Part shown: in pieces, positions 62,546 to 64,000 of the stretch
Numbering within the stretch: position 1 is the first letter of the stretch
Layout of the letters: each line of letters begins with the position of its first letter
Assembly: GCA_013399875.1 (NCBI GenBank)
Contig: VXAZ01000446.1
Coordinates: forward strand, 186,001 to 250,000
DNA length: 64,000 bases
Reading direction: 5' to 3'
Source of the DNA: Gymnorhina tibicen
Lineage: Eukaryota > Chordata > Aves > Passeriformes > Artamidae
Position numbers and translations under genes: made by a program
Notes under the pieces: generated by a model
What the model was told of the DNA's origin: nothing
Seen by the model: only the letters and a program-made list of their open reading frames with translations
The model's database searches: none

Positions 62546-64000
62546 GAAAACCTATTAGGTTGCATGACTCCTTTCACTTCCATATTTATCTAATCATCTA
62601 GCAGAGAAAAACCCTCCAGAACATGCACATTCATTCCCTCTCTGACCTCCCCTCTCCTCAGACTGTCATCTATAGGTAATCTGGCCAGCTGGGAGCGACC
62701 CATCACAGAACCCGAGATGGCTCTGCAGTGACCAATGCCATGTTTCCTATTGTGCACCACCATCCAACAAGGAAGCATCTCCACGGTGCCCTTGCTCACA
62801 GAGCTGCTGCGAAGGGGAGGGTGGGAAGGATGGAAGGCAGTATCTGGGAGCCAGCAGCTATGGAGGACTCTGATCAGCTTGCAAGGTCTTTTTTTTTCAC
62901 CCATAACGATACAGACAACAAACAATTGTGCCTTTTTGTTAATCTGAATTGGTTTCCTTGATGAGCACATCCCTTCAGAACCCGCTGCAATGTTAATTTC
63001 TGAAATGATCAAAAAGCTTCTAAACTAAGGAAATGCTGCACACTCAGGGAAAGAGGAGAAGGGTTCAGAGGAATTGGAAATGACTTGTTATTCTTCAAAA
63101 ATCTGGGCCATCCTCCCAATGCTGTTATTTTTAAACAGTTTGTGTTTTAAGTACATGGAGGTACATAAACAGTTGCAGAGCTAATAAGGTTGAATGACTC
63201 CAAAAAGCTCTTGTTTTGCCAGAGGCCTTGCAAAAATTTTAACTAGCAAGTTTCACAAACCCTGTTTGGACTATTTTAACTGTTACTGTATTACACCTCT
63301 GCCTCAAGCCTGCTCCAGGAAAGTTGCAGTTTCTTTGCATGTGTTTCTCATGACCGGGGCAAACAAACTAAGGCTACCAATGGAAAAGAACTCCAAGACA
63401 CAGCTTTCACCTCAACTTACCAGAAGAGGCCAAAGCCAAAGATGTCCTGTGATAAATACACCAGGGAAAGGGGATTTGGCACCTATTGCAGAACAGCAAC
63501 TCTTCCCCTGCACAGCAACAGGGGATGGATTTTTTAAAAAATCAGGGAAGGTGCTCACAGGGTTATCTGCTGCACCAGGATGCTTCTGTCATCTCAGGAC
63601 CAAGATGAGCTTCTTGGTCACTTTCTCTTCTCTGCCAGAGTCTCTTGGAATCATGTTTACAGCTCTGTTCCATTTCTTTGCCTCCAGACCTCCATGGAGA
63701 TTTTGTTCACTTAGGCCCAATCTTGTCGGGCGTGCTCTTTTAGCTCATTTTTAGCCTTTTCTGCTCAGCAGGTTTGTGGATCTTGCTTCACTGCCCACCC
63801 GTGACTCTGATTTACCTGTGGATCCCCACCTGCTCACCCAGGAGTGTCCCTGGGGACACCAGACTCATGGCAGGCTCTGTGCTGACTTTCCTGCTCACAG
63901 AGCACAGTGAGTGCAAAGCACATTCAGGTCAGGCTTCTCCAGAGTGGAATCACACACACATTGCTTTGGTTGTTATTAATATTTCATTAATTTGCCAGCT
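62546..64000. other. Noncoding intronic stretch, nothing recognised
   Basis: The 186-codon plus frame at 63194-63754 has no known domain. A perfect 7-bp-stem hairpin with an EBF-type TCCCTGGGGA core is at 63844-63859, and a short CA run is at 63951-63960. No transposon recognised. Confidence 0.5.

Larger units (their letters stand above)
16172..64000 (-). other. ERBB4: ERBB4 intron 3, partial (upstream of exon 4)
   Basis: By inference this is intron lying 5' of exon 4 in the transcript. Exon 3 (187 nt in human, coding for an LENLRIIRG-type leucine-rich repeat strand of domain I) was looked for on the minus strand and not seen, so the intron is probably longer than 47.8 kb here. Very long introns at the 5' end are typical of ERBB4. 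Repeats inside are listed separately. Confidence 0.8.

Noticed and set aside
63194..63754. 186-codon plus-strand frame
   Set aside because: No known motif and no splice-site or promoter support.
1..64000. CRISPR arrays, bacterial operons, phage genes, rRNA or tRNA genes
   Set aside because: None of the expected spacing, repeats, ribosome-binding sites or folds was seen; the window is vertebrate intron.

Overview
This window looks like nuclear DNA from a bird, or less likely another sauropsid. It is AT-leaning, has no dense coding, and contains two 3' ends of CR1 LINEs, the dominant avian retroposon. One is an almost textbook minus-strand CR1 tail at 58047-58232. There is no sign of bacterial operons, phage or plasmid sequence.

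The only coding sequence I can name is one exon on the minus strand, 16037-16171. It is exactly 135 nt and encodes the end of extracellular domain I of the receptor tyrosine kinase ERBB4 (HER4), matching exon 4 of the human gene in length, phase and sequence. It has a GTAAGT donor and a pyrimidine-rich CAG acceptor. ERBB4 is known for very long introns, so the simplest reading is that the whole window lies inside one gene transcribed right to left. Positions 16172-64000 would be part of intron 3 (upstream in the transcript) and 1-16036 part of intron 4. I searched by eye for exon 3 on the right and exon 5 on the left and found neither.

The rest is intron. It holds microsatellites (ATCC x13 at 3147; ATT/ATC at 30003; CA runs at 54976 and 61942), a three-copy pyrimidine minisatellite ending at an unresolved base (20527-20619), short tandem duplications (one duplicating a perfect AP-1 site at 10950-11003; two side by side at 54693-54764), a probable ancient CR1/L3-like fragment (39765-40090), a possible MIR remnant (62459-62545), and a CpG-rich block (36127-36784) whose right end looks like a minus-strand LTR start.

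Three plus-strand segments (14405-14584, 17065-17160, 24198-24290) have splice-site-like flanks around an open reading frame with symmetric phase. I do not recognise their products and treat them as hypotheses, possibly chance. I found no convincing new multi-gene system. The many other open frames of 60-209 codons look like chance frames in noncoding DNA.
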